A DNA stretch of 32,553 nucleotides from Bradyrhizobium tropiciagri (GCF_001189845.1 NZ_LFLZ01000090.1:1-32553); one strand, 5' to 3'; positions 7,795-16,542 are shown, counted from the stretch's first letter. Numbers and translations: made by a program. The notes: a model not told the origin generated them from the sequence alone.

Positions 7795-8720
7795 TGGACG
7801 GGCAAGGCATCCGCGTCGCGGACGGTGACGAAACCGCGTGCGATCCATGGGACGACAGGGCGGCGGAGGCGCTGGTCTCGCTCGAGACCATCGCCCCGCT
7901 GCGCTATCGCAGCCGCTTCGGCGACGGCAATCTCAACGGGCGCTCCTACGGCGGCCAGGTCCTTGGCCAGGCCATGATGGCCGCGACGCTCAGCGCGCCC
8001 GAGGATCGCCCGGCGGCGATGCTGCAGCTCCTATTCCTGCGCGGCGCCGACCCTGGCCGGCGCATCACCTTCGACGCGCAGGTTCTCCAGGACGGCAAAC
8101 GGTTCTCCTCGCGGCACGTCGTCGGCAGCCAGGGAAATGGGCGAACGGTGCTGAGCGCGCAGGCCACGTTCTGCGCGCCGCAGCCAGGTCCGCGGCATGC
8201 AGTGCCATTTGCTCGGCGAGAGGATCCCGAAAGCCTGCCCGATCTGACCATGATCCCTGACGCGCTGATGGCGCAGCTGCGGCCGCTCGGTCCCTACTCC
8301 CAGCACATCAAGCCCAGCATGGAATTCCGCGTTCCCGAGATCGAGCGGCAGCTCTCGGCCGCGACCGCAGAGCCGCGCCTGCGCTTCTGGATCAGATCCA
8401 GGCAGCCGCTCGCCACGGGTTCCCGCGCCCAGGCCGCCGTGTTCGCCTATCTCTCGGATTGGTGGCTCAACTTCTCCAGCATCGGCGGCCATCTCCGCGA
8501 CCTGCAGACGCGCGCGCCGCTCTATCTGTCGAGCCTCAACCATTGCATCTGGTTTCATCGCGCATTTTCGCCCGACGCCTGGATGCACGTCGACACCGAG
8601 AGCCCGTGCGCCGACGGCGGCCGCGGCCTGTCGATCGCCCGCGTCCATGACCGCAACGGGTCGATGCTCGCAACGTCAATCCAGGAAACCCTGATGGTGT
8701 ATCCGGACGGCGATGCGTAA
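7794..8720 (+). CDS. acyl-CoA thioesterase II family protein (TesB-like)
   Basis: This 308-residue double-hotdog thioesterase hydrolyses acyl-CoA to free acid and CoA. It shows FGDGNLNGRSYGGQVLGQA (residues 42-60), the catalytic aspartate D222 in YLSDWW, S247 at the position of E. coli T228 (SSLNHCIWFHRAF), and Q297 (SIQET) matching Q278. The usual SLDH/TIDH aspartate is asparagine here (N249). The open frame extends further upstream, but the ATG at 7794 overlaps the previous stop as TGATG and begins where TesB homology begins. It could release CoA from dead-end acyl-CoA esters made by the divergent ligase. Confidence 0.9.
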   Translation: MDGQGIRVADGDETACDPWDDRAAEALVSLETIAPLRYRSRFGDGNLNGRSYGGQVLGQAMMAATLSAPEDRPAAMLQLLFLRGADPGRRITFDAQVLQDGKRFSSRHVVGSQGNGRTVLSAQATFCAPQPGPRHAVPFARREDPESLPDLTMIPDALMAQLRPLGPYSQHIKPSMEFRVPEIERQLSAATAEPRLRFWIRSRQPLATGSRAQAAVFAYLSDWWLNFSSIGGHLRDLQTRAPLYLSSLNHCIWFHRAFSPDAWMHVDTESPCADGGRGLSIARVHDRNGSMLATSIQETLMVYPDGDA

Positions 8721-8832
8721 GCCACGCCGCGACGGAGTCGAGCGCGCGCCGTGATCGCTGCTGGGTTGCTGTCGATGCGCCGCGCTGGTTCCACCGGCTG
8801 TTGAATCCCGGCAACACCGCCAGACAAAATCG

Positions 8833-8851
8833 CACAATCGCGCAGATTGTG
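8833..8851. promoter_or_regulatory. inverted repeat upstream of the small gene at 8919
   Basis: CACAATC and GATTGTG form perfect 7-bp arms around a 5-base centre, about 70 bp upstream of the next gene. It could be an operator or part of the promoter. Apart from this repeat I see nothing in 8721-8918. Confidence 0.35.
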
Positions 8852-8918
8852 GGTTTTGAATCACGAAGGTGCCGCATCCCTGTCAAATCCTGTTCGCGGG
8901 TGGCGCAACAAGAACACT

Positions 8919-9167
8919 ATGGGGAAAACCTACATGCAGCAGGCACCGCTGGCCGCACGGAGTGCGGAATCGTCTGGATATGTCCTCTACTTCCAGCTCG
9001 CCAGCAATGGCACCAGACGCGCGTGCAGTCTGACGATTCAGGCGGAAAACGCCAACGAGGCGGCGCGTATCTTTCGCGAGAACTGGGGCACGATCGAATC
9101 GATGGCGCGCGATGGCGTGAGCACGGGAATGGTCGGCAAGGCGCCGGTCAGCCTGACGATGTCGTGA
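8919..9167 (+). CDS. small hypothetical protein
   Basis: This 82-residue protein has no recognisable domain, signal peptide or membrane helix. It contains YVLYFQLASNGTRRACSLTIQAENANEAARIFRENW, which reads as a strand-strand-helix arrangement. I chose the ATG at 8919; an ATG at 8934 with GGGGA upstream is also possible, and a TTG at 8847 would add 24 poor-quality residues. It stands alone between the thioesterase and a hairpin terminator, with its own inverted repeat upstream. Confidence 0.6.
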   Translation: MGKTYMQQAPLAARSAESSGYVLYFQLASNGTRRACSLTIQAENANEAARIFRENWGTIESMARDGVSTGMVGKAPVSLTMS

Positions 9168-9282
9168 GCCGCATGGCGCGACGTACGGCGTACATCTACG
9201 CGTGAGGCGTGACAGGATAACGACCTCCGGGATCGCGCGACCAATTGACGCGCTGACGCAACGATCAAGTCATGAAGTGCAA

Positions 9283-9304
9283 GGCTCGCGCACACGCGCG
9301 AGCC
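9283..9304 (+). terminator. hairpin terminator after the small gene
   Basis: GGCTCGCGC and GCGCGAGCC form a perfect 9-bp stem with an ACAC loop. No long T-run follows, so termination efficiency is uncertain. The position, 115 bp after a stop codon and before the iron operon, fits a terminator. Confidence 0.6.
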
Positions 9305-9314
9305 TCGCTGCGTC

Positions 9315-9355
9315 TTAGAACGATTCAAATCCAATCGGGTTAGAGGGATTCAAGT
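9315..9355. promoter_or_regulatory. tandem Irr-box (ICE)-like sites upstream of the TonB receptor
   Basis: Two near-identical 16-mers, TTAGAACGATTCAAAT (9315-9330) and TTAGAGGGATTCAAGT (9340-9355), lie exactly 25 bp apart, about 80-120 bp before the receptor start. The first resembles the TTAGAA-N3-TTCTAA inverted repeat of the iron control element bound by Irr in Bradyrhizobium, with one mismatch in the right arm. Control by iron through Irr is known for such receptors; binding here is inferred. Confidence 0.5.
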
Positions 9356-9432
9356 CTGCTCCGGTTCTTTTCGCGCGCGCCGACTGCTAGAGGCGCGGCG
9401 TGAATGAGTTCGCGTGAATCGGAAGTCCAAGA

Positions 9433-11766
9433 GTGCCTGTGAATGCTGATCGCCGGGTTGTCGGCGACCGTCGAAATGCCGCCGACAAGGGCCGCACCCA
9501 CCTGCTGATCGGCGCAGCGTTCCTGCTCGCCGACGTCTCCTCCGCAGTAACGCCGGCAAGCGCCCAATCGAGCGTCGCCTTGCCGCCGGTCACGGTCGAA
9601 CACCCGACGCAGAAGCGCAAGCCTGCAGCCAGTTCGGCGAAGCCGGCACAACGAACTCAGCCCGCGGCACGGCAGCCCAGCTGGAATGCCCAGCCGACGC
9701 CACCGACCGCGTCGGAGCGCGCGGCAGCCAGCGCCGCCGCGCTGAACGAAGCCAAGCTCGGTTATCGCGCGATGCCAAGCGCGACCACCTTGCGCAGCGG
9801 CGCCTCACCGCTCGACACCGCGCAGACGGTCAACGTCGTGCCGGAGCAGGTGTTCAGGGATCAGCTGCCGCGCAACCTCGACGACGCGCTGGCCAATGTC
9901 AGCGGCGTCACCCAGGGCAACACGCTGGCCGGCACCCAGGATGCCGTGATGCGCCGCGGCTTCGGCGACAATCGTGACGGCTCGATCATGCGCAACGGCA
10001 TGCCGCTGGTGCAGGGCCGCAGCCTCAACGCCGCGGTCGAAAGCGTCGAGGTGCTGAAGGGCCCGGCCTCGCTGCTCTACGGCATCATGGATCCCGGCGG
10101 CATCGTGAACACGATCAGCAAGCGCCCCGAGCTCTACCAGCACGGCTCGATGACCCTGCTCGGCTCGACCTACGCCAACAACAAGAGCGGCGCCGACGGC
10201 ACCATCGACGTCACAGGCCCGATCGGCAATGGCGGCCTCGCCTATCGCTTCATCGGCTATGGCGTGAGCGAGGACTACTGGCGCAACTTCGGGCGCCATC
10301 GCGAGATGCTGGTCGCACCGTCACTGGCCTGGTACGGCGACAACACCACCGTCCAGCTCAACTATGAGCACCGCGAATTCATCGCGCCGTTCGACCGCGG
10401 CACCGCGTTCGATTCCGTGACCAAGGCGCCGCTGGCGATCCCCGCGACACGCCGGCTCGACGAGCCCTTCAACAACATGTGGGGAACCTCCGACCTGATG
10501 CAGGCCTCGGTCGAGCACCGCCTGAATCAGGATTGGAAGCTGTTCGCGGCCTACAGCTACAACACCGAGACCTTCAGCGCCAACCAGCTCCGCATCACCG
10601 GCATCAACAGCAAGACCGGTGTCGAGACCCGCAGCAATGACGGCACGCAGGGTTCGCTCAGCAATGCGAGTTACGGGACGTCCTATCTGCAGGGCAATGT
10701 CTGGCTCGGCGGGTTCCGCAACGAGGTGCTGTTCGGCGGCGATGGCCAGTACCGCACGATCTACCGCGACAATCTGATCCGACAGGCGACGCCGAGCTTC
10801 AACTTCTACAACCCGGTCTATGGGCTGATTACGCCGGGCACCACGGTGTCGGCCAGCGACAGCGCCCAGACCGACAAGCTCGGCCAGTGGTCGCTGTTCT
10901 TCCAGGACACGCTGCATCTGACCGAACGCTTCGCGCTGGTCGGCGGCGTGCGGTACATGGATTACGACCAGATCGCCGGCAGGGGCCGGCCGTTCATCAC
11001 CAACACCAACGTGTCGGCGGACAAGGCGCTGCCGCTCGGCGGCGCCATCCTCAAGCTCACCGACCAGGTCTCGCTCTATGCGAGCTACACGCAGTCGCTG
11101 AAGCCGACCTCGACCATCGCGCCGCTCACCGGCGGCGTCGTGATCGGCTCCAACATCGCCCCCGAAGAGGGCACCCAGTGGGAGACCGGCGTCAAGTTCG
11201 ACTTCGACAAGCGGATCTCCGGCACGCTTGCGCTCTACGACATCGAGAAGAAGAACGTGCTGGTTTCGCAGCTCAACCCCGCAACCGCCGTCGTCGAGTA
11301 CCGCACCGCCGGCAAGGTTCGCTCGCGTGGCGTTGAGCTCGACGTCACCGGCAGGCTGACTGATAGCTGGAGCATGATCGGCAGCTATGGCTACACCGAT
11401 GCACGGGTAACCGAGGATCCGACGCTCGCCGGCAACGCCCTGCAAAACGTGGCGCTCAACACCGCCTCGCTCTATCTGGTCTATGATTTCGGCACCACCC
11501 TGCCCGGCCGGCTGCGTCTCGGCGGCGGCGCGCGTTATGTCGGCGACCGGCCCGGCGATGCGGCGAACAGCTTCGTGCTGCCGTCCTACACCATCGCGGA
11601 TGTGTTTGCGACCTACGAGACCAAGGTCCAGACGTTCCCGGTGATCTATCAGTTCAACGTCAAGAACCTGTTCGACACCGTCTACTATCCATCCGCCAAC
11701 AACATCCTGACGGTGGCGATGGGCGATGCGCGGCGCTTCTCGCTCTCGGCGACGGTGAAGTTCTAG
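9433..11766 (+). CDS. TonB-dependent siderophore receptor
   Basis: This 777-residue outer-membrane receptor imports ferric siderophores using TonB energy. After an extended N-terminus and signal sequence (hydrophobic core near 22-35, ending ASAQ) comes a possible TonB box (LPPVTVEH), an Ala/Pro/Gln-rich linker to about residue 95, the plug domain (SPLDTAQTVNVVPEQ to GGIVNTISKRPE, including VEVLKGPASLLYG), and a 22-strand barrel ending in the usual terminal phenylalanine (SLSATVKF). The family is FhuE/FcuA/FegA-like, which favours hydroxamate siderophores such as ferrichrome. I see no N-terminal signalling domain. The start is a GTG with a weak ribosome site; GTG at 9439 is an alternative. One base separates its stop from the next gene's start. 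Confidence 0.93.
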   Translation: MPVNADRRVVGDRRNAADKGRTHLLIGAAFLLADVSSAVTPASAQSSVALPPVTVEHPTQKRKPAASSAKPAQRTQPAARQPSWNAQPTPPTASERAAASAAALNEAKLGYRAMPSATTLRSGASPLDTAQTVNVVPEQVFRDQLPRNLDDALANVSGVTQGNTLAGTQDAVMRRGFGDNRDGSIMRNGMPLVQGRSLNAAVESVEVLKGPASLLYGIMDPGGIVNTISKRPELYQHGSMTLLGSTYANNKSGADGTIDVTGPIGNGGLAYRFIGYGVSEDYWRNFGRHREMLVAPSLAWYGDNTTVQLNYEHREFIAPFDRGTAFDSVTKAPLAIPATRRLDEPFNNMWGTSDLMQASVEHRLNQDWKLFAAYSYNTETFSANQLRITGINSKTGVETRSNDGTQGSLSNASYGTSYLQGNVWLGGFRNEVLFGGDGQYRTIYRDNLIRQATPSFNFYNPVYGLITPGTTVSASDSAQTDKLGQWSLFFQDTLHLTERFALVGGVRYMDYDQIAGRGRPFITNTNVSADKALPLGGAILKLTDQVSLYASYTQSLKPTSTIAPLTGGVVIGSNIAPEEGTQWETGVKFDFDKRISGTLALYDIEKKNVLVSQLNPATAVVEYRTAGKVRSRGVELDVTGRLTDSWSMIGSYGYTDARVTEDPTLAGNALQNVALNTASLYLVYDFGTTLPGRLRLGGGARYVGDRPGDAANSFVLPSYTIADVFATYETKVQTFPVIYQFNVKNLFDTVYYPSANNILTVAMGDARRFSLSATVKF

Positions 11767-11767
11767 C

Positions 11768-12793
11768 ATGGGCGCTGCGCGCACAGCGATCGGACTGCTC
11801 GCCGCCGTGGCCGCGACCGCTTTCGCCTGCACTGCGGTGCGCGCTGACGAGCTCACGCTTTACTCGACCCGGGAAGCCAATCTGGTCGAACCCGTGATCG
11901 CGGCCTTCACCGCAGCGACCGGCACCAAGGTCAGGAGCGTCTTTGTCGAGGACAGCCTGGTCAAGCGCCTGACGTCGGAGGGCAACGATTCACCCGCGGA
12001 CGTCCTCATCACCATCGGTCTCGACAAGACGACGCAGCTTGTCACGCATGGGCTGACGCAGCCGCTTGCATCTTCAGTGCTTGACCGGGCGGTGCCGGCG
12101 AACCTGCGCGGTGGCGGCGGCCAGTGGATCGCGCTCGCCGTCCGTCCGCGTGTGGTCCTCACACGTAACGACAGCTCCCTCGCCGCGATCGACTATGAGG
12201 AGCTCTCCGATCCCAAATGGCGCGGCAAGCTGTGCATGCGGCCGGCCGCGCACCAGAACAATGTCGCGCTGATCGCAGCTTATCTCGCCCATCACGGCAC
12301 GGATGCGACGGAGAGCTGGCTCGCCGGGCTGAAGGACAATCTAGCCCACAAGCCGACCGGCAAGGACAACGATGTGGTCCGTGAGATCGCGCAAGGACGC
12401 TGCGAGATCGGCATCGGCAACACGGTCGCGCTCGCGCAGCTTCGCGATGGCCGCGAAGGCAATAATTGGCGCGGATGGGCGGATGCCGTGAAGGCCGTGC
12501 CGACCGCGTTCACGGGCGGCGGCAGCCACGTCAATCTGACCGGCGCGGCGATGGCACGGCACGCGCCGCATCCGGCCGCGGCACGCGCCTTCCTCGAGTT
12601 CCTCGTCACACCCGCGGCCCAGACGATCTTTGCCGCCGCCGAGCTGGAATACCCCGTACTTGCGACCGCAAGGCGAGCCCCGATTGTGGAGGGGATCGGA
12701 TCGTTCGCTGCCGATGCTCTCCCTGTCGATGAGATTGCCGCGCATCAAGCCGCCGCAGTCACCCTGATCCGAAAGGCCGGCTTCGATGAATGA
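11768..12793 (+). CDS. FutA/FbpA-like iron ABC substrate-binding protein, iron-ligand tyrosines missing
   Basis: This 341-residue periplasmic binding protein has a signal peptide ending near VRADE (residue 27). The mature start LTLYSTRE, the core YEELSDPKWRGKLCMRP and the C-terminal LEYPVLA match the ferric-iron-binding FutA family. Of the four tyrosines that hold Fe(III) in FutA, only the first (Y32) is present. The YN of the second site is N164-N165, and the tyrosine pair after GNT is V220-A221. It may therefore bind a chelated iron, another ligand, or nothing. It lies inside an iron operon, its 3' end overlaps the next gene by 8 bp, and no permease or ATPase accompanies it. Confidence 0.85.
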   Translation: MGAARTAIGLLAAVAATAFACTAVRADELTLYSTREANLVEPVIAAFTAATGTKVRSVFVEDSLVKRLTSEGNDSPADVLITIGLDKTTQLVTHGLTQPLASSVLDRAVPANLRGGGGQWIALAVRPRVVLTRNDSSLAAIDYEELSDPKWRGKLCMRPAAHQNNVALIAAYLAHHGTDATESWLAGLKDNLAHKPTGKDNDVVREIAQGRCEIGIGNTVALAQLRDGREGNNWRGWADAVKAVPTAFTGGGSHVNLTGAAMARHAPHPAAARAFLEFLVTPAAQTIFAAAELEYPVLATARRAPIVEGIGSFAADALPVDEIAAHQAAAVTLIRKAGFDE

Positions 12794-13988
12794 TGTCCGA
12801 CGTCCGATCAAGGCCGCGCTGTTACAGGTCCATTCCATCGCCGGCCTTGCGCTGGCGCTGCTCTGGGCCGTGGTCGGCCTCACCGGCGCGACGATGGCGT
12901 TCGAGGATGAGATCGAGGCCAGCCTGAACAGCCACATCATGCGTGTCGACTCCAGTGCGACGCGGCGATTGACGCCGGACGAACTGGTCGCGCGGCTTCA
13001 GGCGGCGGGCAATTTCGGCAAGGTCTCCGCCGTCACCATGTCGAGCGATCCATCGGCCGCGGCGCGCATCCGCTTCGCCCGCAGCGAGGGCGGCGCGCGG
13101 CCGTCCTCGGTCTATGTCGATCCCTATGACGGACAGGTGCTCGGCTCGCCACGCGGCGAGGACTTCTTCGCCACCGTCCGCGAGCTGCATCGCTGGCTGC
13201 TGCTGCCGGGCGACGGCAATGGCATGGGCCGCAAGATCACCGGCACTGCCGCGATCTGCCTGATCGTGATGCTGATATCGGGCCTCGTGCTGCGCTGGCC
13301 GCATCGCGCGCGCAGCGTGAAAATGTGGCTGAAGCCAAATCTGGGACTGCGCGGGCGTGGCCTGCACCGCTCGCTGCATGCCGTGATCGGCACCTGGGTG
13401 CTGCCGGTCTATCTGGTGATGACGCTGACCGGCCTGTGGTACTCGTTCGAATGGTACAAGGCCGGCGCCAACTGGCTGCTGGCGCGGCCGCAGGCCACGA
13501 CCGCGGCGATGCAGCCGAAACCACCGCGCGGCGCGGCGGCTGCCGAGAACAAGAGTGAAGCAAAGACCGAGACAAAACCGCTCGTGTTCGATCACGTCTG
13601 GTCAGCGTTCCTGCAGCAGGAGAACAACGACTACGGAAGGGCACTTCTGACCATGCCGGCCGGCGCCGGGACGGCGGTGCGCGTGCGGTCGTGGTCGAGG
13701 GATTCGGCGCTCGAGAGCGTGCGCGACGAATTCCGCATCGATGCCATCACCGGGCGCGTCATCTCGTCGGATCGTTACGCGGACAAGACGTTTGGCGAGC
13801 GCGTCCTTGCCGGCGTGCTCGACATCCACCGCGGCGCCATCCTGGGATGGCCCGGCAAGCTCGCGTTCATGCTGGCCGCGGCGATGATGCCGCTGTTTGC
13901 CGTGACCGGCCTGCTGCTCTATCTGTCCCGCCGCCGGCACCGGCGCCTCGCGCGGCCGCCGGTCGCTCACCTCGTGCCGGGCGAGTAA
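12786..13988 (+). CDS. PepSY-associated transmembrane protein (PiuB/FegB-like)
   Basis: This 400-residue inner-membrane protein has four membrane helices (about 17-39, 150-172, 198-222 and 355-382). PepSY-type periplasmic domains lie between the first and second and between the third and fourth. Histidines in or next to the helices (H16, LHRWLL, LHRSLHAVIG, DIHRGAILGW) suit haem or electron transfer. The family accompanies siderophore receptors and is thought to reduce ferric siderophore at the inner membrane. In Bradyrhizobium the FegB protein next to the ferrichrome receptor FegA is of this type. The gene overlaps the binding-protein gene by 8 bp and ends the operon, converging on the DUF4269 gene. 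Confidence 0.88.
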   Translation: MNDVRRPIKAALLQVHSIAGLALALLWAVVGLTGATMAFEDEIEASLNSHIMRVDSSATRRLTPDELVARLQAAGNFGKVSAVTMSSDPSAAARIRFARSEGGARPSSVYVDPYDGQVLGSPRGEDFFATVRELHRWLLLPGDGNGMGRKITGTAAICLIVMLISGLVLRWPHRARSVKMWLKPNLGLRGRGLHRSLHAVIGTWVLPVYLVMTLTGLWYSFEWYKAGANWLLARPQATTAAMQPKPPRGAAAAENKSEAKTETKPLVFDHVWSAFLQQENNDYGRALLTMPAGAGTAVRVRSWSRDSALESVRDEFRIDAITGRVISSDRYADKTFGERVLAGVLDIHRGAILGWPGKLAFMLAAAMMPLFAVTGLLLYLSRRRHRRLARPPVAHLVPGE

Positions 13989-14005
13989 GCTTCAGGAGCC
14001 GGCGA

Positions 14006-14533
14006 TCAGCCGAGATCGCACGCCGCAAGCCGGGCACGCAGCTCGCCATCCGTTTCCACAGCAAGCTCGATCAATCCACGATAGGGATCGCCCGATATGC
14101 CGAGCACGGCAGCGAACGCAGGCTCGGTCTTGAGGCCGCCTGCCCTTAAAGTTCCGACGGCTCGCCGCAGCCGTCCGTCGTCAAGCGCGAGCAGCCGCCG
14201 CTCGACCTCGAAGTGGATCCAACCGCGCTGCAGCTCCACAGGATCCTGGTCACCGAACAGCTCGAACGGCCAGCCATCCCACACAAAGCGGGCAATTGCC
14301 GGCCGCGTTCCCGAGGTCCATCGGTAGAGCATGAAATCGTCGGCCGATCGGTAGTGCGTCCACACGATGTCCGCGAAGGCGTTCGGGTCCATCGTGTGGC
14401 AGACGATATCGATGTCGCTGCCGGGCACCGCAAGGCCGAGCGGCAGCGTTCCGACGATACGGGGATCGAATGGCTCGAGCCGCTCCAGCACGGCAGAGCT
14501 GGTGACGGCGGACTTGTAGTCTCCGATGGTCAT
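14006..14533 (-). CDS. DUF4269 nucleotidyltransferase-fold protein
   Basis: This 175-residue protein has the nucleotidyltransferase signature GTLPLGLAVPGSDIDIVC, with the metal-binding pair D40 and D42. FVWDGWPFELFGDQDPVELQRGWIHFEVE follows, as in the DUF4269 family. That family is related to minimal nucleotidyltransferases, and its substrate is unknown. GAGGGG precedes the ATG. It is a single-gene unit converging on the PepSY gene 17 bp away. It does not look functionally linked to either neighbour. Confidence 0.82.
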   Translation of the reverse strand: MTIGDYKSAVTSSAVLERLEPFDPRIVGTLPLGLAVPGSDIDIVCHTMDPNAFADIVWTHYRSADDFMLYRWTSGTRPAIARFVWDGWPFELFGDQDPVELQRGWIHFEVERRLLALDDGRLRRAVGTLRAGGLKTEPAFAAVLGISGDPYRGLIELAVETDGELRARLAACDLG

Positions 14534-14694
14534 GGCGTGGCACGCCCCTCAGGATCGCAGCGACGCAATACCACGCGCGCGTCGAATGCGTGAGCCTCTA
14601 CGAGTGGACGGAGGACGAGAGAAAGCGCCTTGCAAAACGTTGCGGGGCGATCCCGACCGCGTCACCGTGGTCGAAATCGCCCCGCCAAACGCGC

Positions 14695-14729
14695 GGACAG
14701 GCGGGACTGCCTCGCAATCCCGCCTGTCC
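14695..14729 (-). terminator. terminator of isocitrate lyase
   Basis: GGACAGGCGGGA and TCCCGCCTGTCC form a perfect 12-bp stem with an 11-base loop, 32 bp downstream of the isocitrate lyase stop. Downstream on the minus strand only a short T-run is present. The rest of 14534-14694 holds nothing I can identify. Confidence 0.72.
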
Positions 14730-14760
14730 AGACGATCGTCGCAACGATCCGTTCGGGCTG

Positions 14761-16397
14761 TTAGCCGAACTGGTTCATCGTGTTGTGGGCGCCGCCCGCC
14801 TTGAGGGCAGCCTCACCGGCGAAGTACTCCTTGTGGTCGTCGCCGATGTCGGAGCCCGCCATGTTCTGATGCTTGGCGCAGGCGATGCCCTGACGTATCT
14901 CCGCGCGCTGCACGTTCTTGACGTAGCCCAGCATGCCCTGCTCGCCGAAATACTCCTTCGCGAGATTGTCGGTCGACAGCGCCGCCGTGTGATAGGTCGG
15001 CAGCGTGATCAGATGGTGGAAGATGCCGGCGCGCTTGGCCGAATCCGCCTGGAAGGTGCGAATGCGCTCGTCGGCTTCGATCGCAAGCGGCGTCTCGTCG
15101 TATTCCGGCTTCATCAGCTCGGCACGGTTGTACTTGCTGACATCCTTGCCGGCTTCCTTCATCGCGTCGTAGACCTGCCAACGGAAGTTGATCGTCCAGT
15201 TGAACGACGGCGAGTTGTTGTACGCCAGCTTCGCGTTCGGAATGACCTTGCGGATGCGGTCGACCATCGAAGCGATCTGCTCGATATGCGGCTTCTCGGT
15301 CTCGATCCACAACAGGTCCGCGCCGTTCTGCAGCGAGGTGATGCAGTCGAGCACGCAGCGATCCGCACCCGTGCCGGGACGGAACTGGTAGAGGTTGCTG
15401 GGCAGACGCTTCGGACGCATCATCTTGCCGTTCTGGTTGATGATGACGTCGCCGTTGCGCGCGTTGGCAGCCGTCACTTCCTCGCAATCGAGGAAGCTGT
15501 TGTACTGGTCGCCGAGGTCGCCGGGCTTGTGGCTCACGGCAATCTGCTGGGTCAGGCCGGCACCGAGCGAGTCGGTGCGGGTCACGATGATGCCGTCTTC
15601 AACGCCGAGCTCGAGGAACGCATGGCGGCAGGCGCGGATCTTGGCGATGAACACCTCATGCGGCACGGTGACCTTGCCGTCCTGGTGACCGCACTGCTTC
15701 TCGTCGGAGACTGGTTCTCGATCTGCAGGGCGCAGGCGCCCGCCTCGATCATCTTCTTGGCGAGCAGATAGGTCGCCTCGGCATTGCCGAAACCGGCGTC
15801 GATGTCGGCGATGACGGGCACGACGTGGGTCTGGAAGTTGTCGATCTTCTCGATCAGCGCCTTTTCCTTGGCCTTGTCGCCTTCCTTGCGGGCCGCATCG
15901 AGCGCACGGAAGATGTCGTTGAGCTCACGCGCGTCCGCCTGACGCAGGAAGGTGTAGAGCTCTTCGATCAGCGCCGGCACCGAGGTCTTCTCGTGCATCG
16001 ACTGGTCGGGCAGCGGACCGAATTCGGAGCGCAGCGCCGCAATCATCCAGCCGGAGAGGTAGAGGTAACGGCGGTCGGTGTTGCCGAAGTGCTTCTTGAT
16101 CGAGATCAGCTTCTGCTGGGCGATGAAGCCGTGCCAGCAGCCGAGCGACTGGGTGTACTTGGTGTTGTCGGCGTCATAGGCGGCCATGTCGGCGCGCATC
16201 AGCGCAGCCGTGTAGCGGGCAACGTCCAGACCGGTCTTGAAGCGGTTCTGCAGGCGCATGCGCGCCACGGCTTCGGCGGTGACGCCGTTCCAGGTGTCCT
16301 TGGTCTTGAGGAGCGCTTCGGCTGCCTCGATCTCACTCTGATACGAAGCCGGTCCCTGGATAGCCGGATCGCTGATCCCGCGCGGTTGGAAGTTCAT
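14761..16397 (-). CDS. aceA: isocitrate lyase (frameshifted)
   Basis: The enzyme cleaves isocitrate to glyoxylate and succinate, the first step of the glyoxylate bypass needed for growth on acetate and fatty acids. It would be 545 residues, the normal length of the long alphaproteobacterial type, starting MNFQPRGISDPA at 16397. Family features are TKYTQSLGCWHGF, DIDAGFGNAEATYLLAKKMIEAGACALQIENQ, the catalytic KQCGH, and the C-terminal part with YNNSPSFNW. One base is missing at about 15711. Restoring a G turns CAGTC into CAGGTC and gives the canonical ENQVSDEKQCGH. As written, the frame breaks seven residues before the catalytic cysteine. A sequencing error is likely, because the rest is perfectly conserved. 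A 12-bp hairpin follows. Confidence 0.95.
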
Positions 16398-16488
16398 GTC
16401 CGTGATCCCTTCGGTGACGAAATAACTGGACCGTTTGTGACGCCTGGCGGCGTTGGGAGCTAGACCTGGCGCGGAAAACTTGTCATAA

Positions 16489-16530
16489 CTTACAAGAAAC
16501 CGTTGTATTGTTGTAAGAATCTTACAGAAA
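16489..16530. promoter_or_regulatory. repeat cluster in the aceA/ScfR divergent promoter
   Basis: The gap between isocitrate lyase and its probable regulator holds CTTACAAGAAA (16489-16499), TTGTAAG (16511-16517, inverted) and CTTACAGAAA (16521-16530, direct repeat 32 bp from the first). ScfR-family regulators bind repeated short AT-rich motifs in such intergenic regions and usually control their own gene too. Binding here is inferred from position and repetition. Confidence 0.5.
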
Positions 16531-16542
16531 TTGGATGAGGCC

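Noticed and set aside
14590..15771. Plus-strand open frame of 393 codons over the isocitrate lyase
   Set aside because: It is antisense to an unmistakable enzyme and has no domain.
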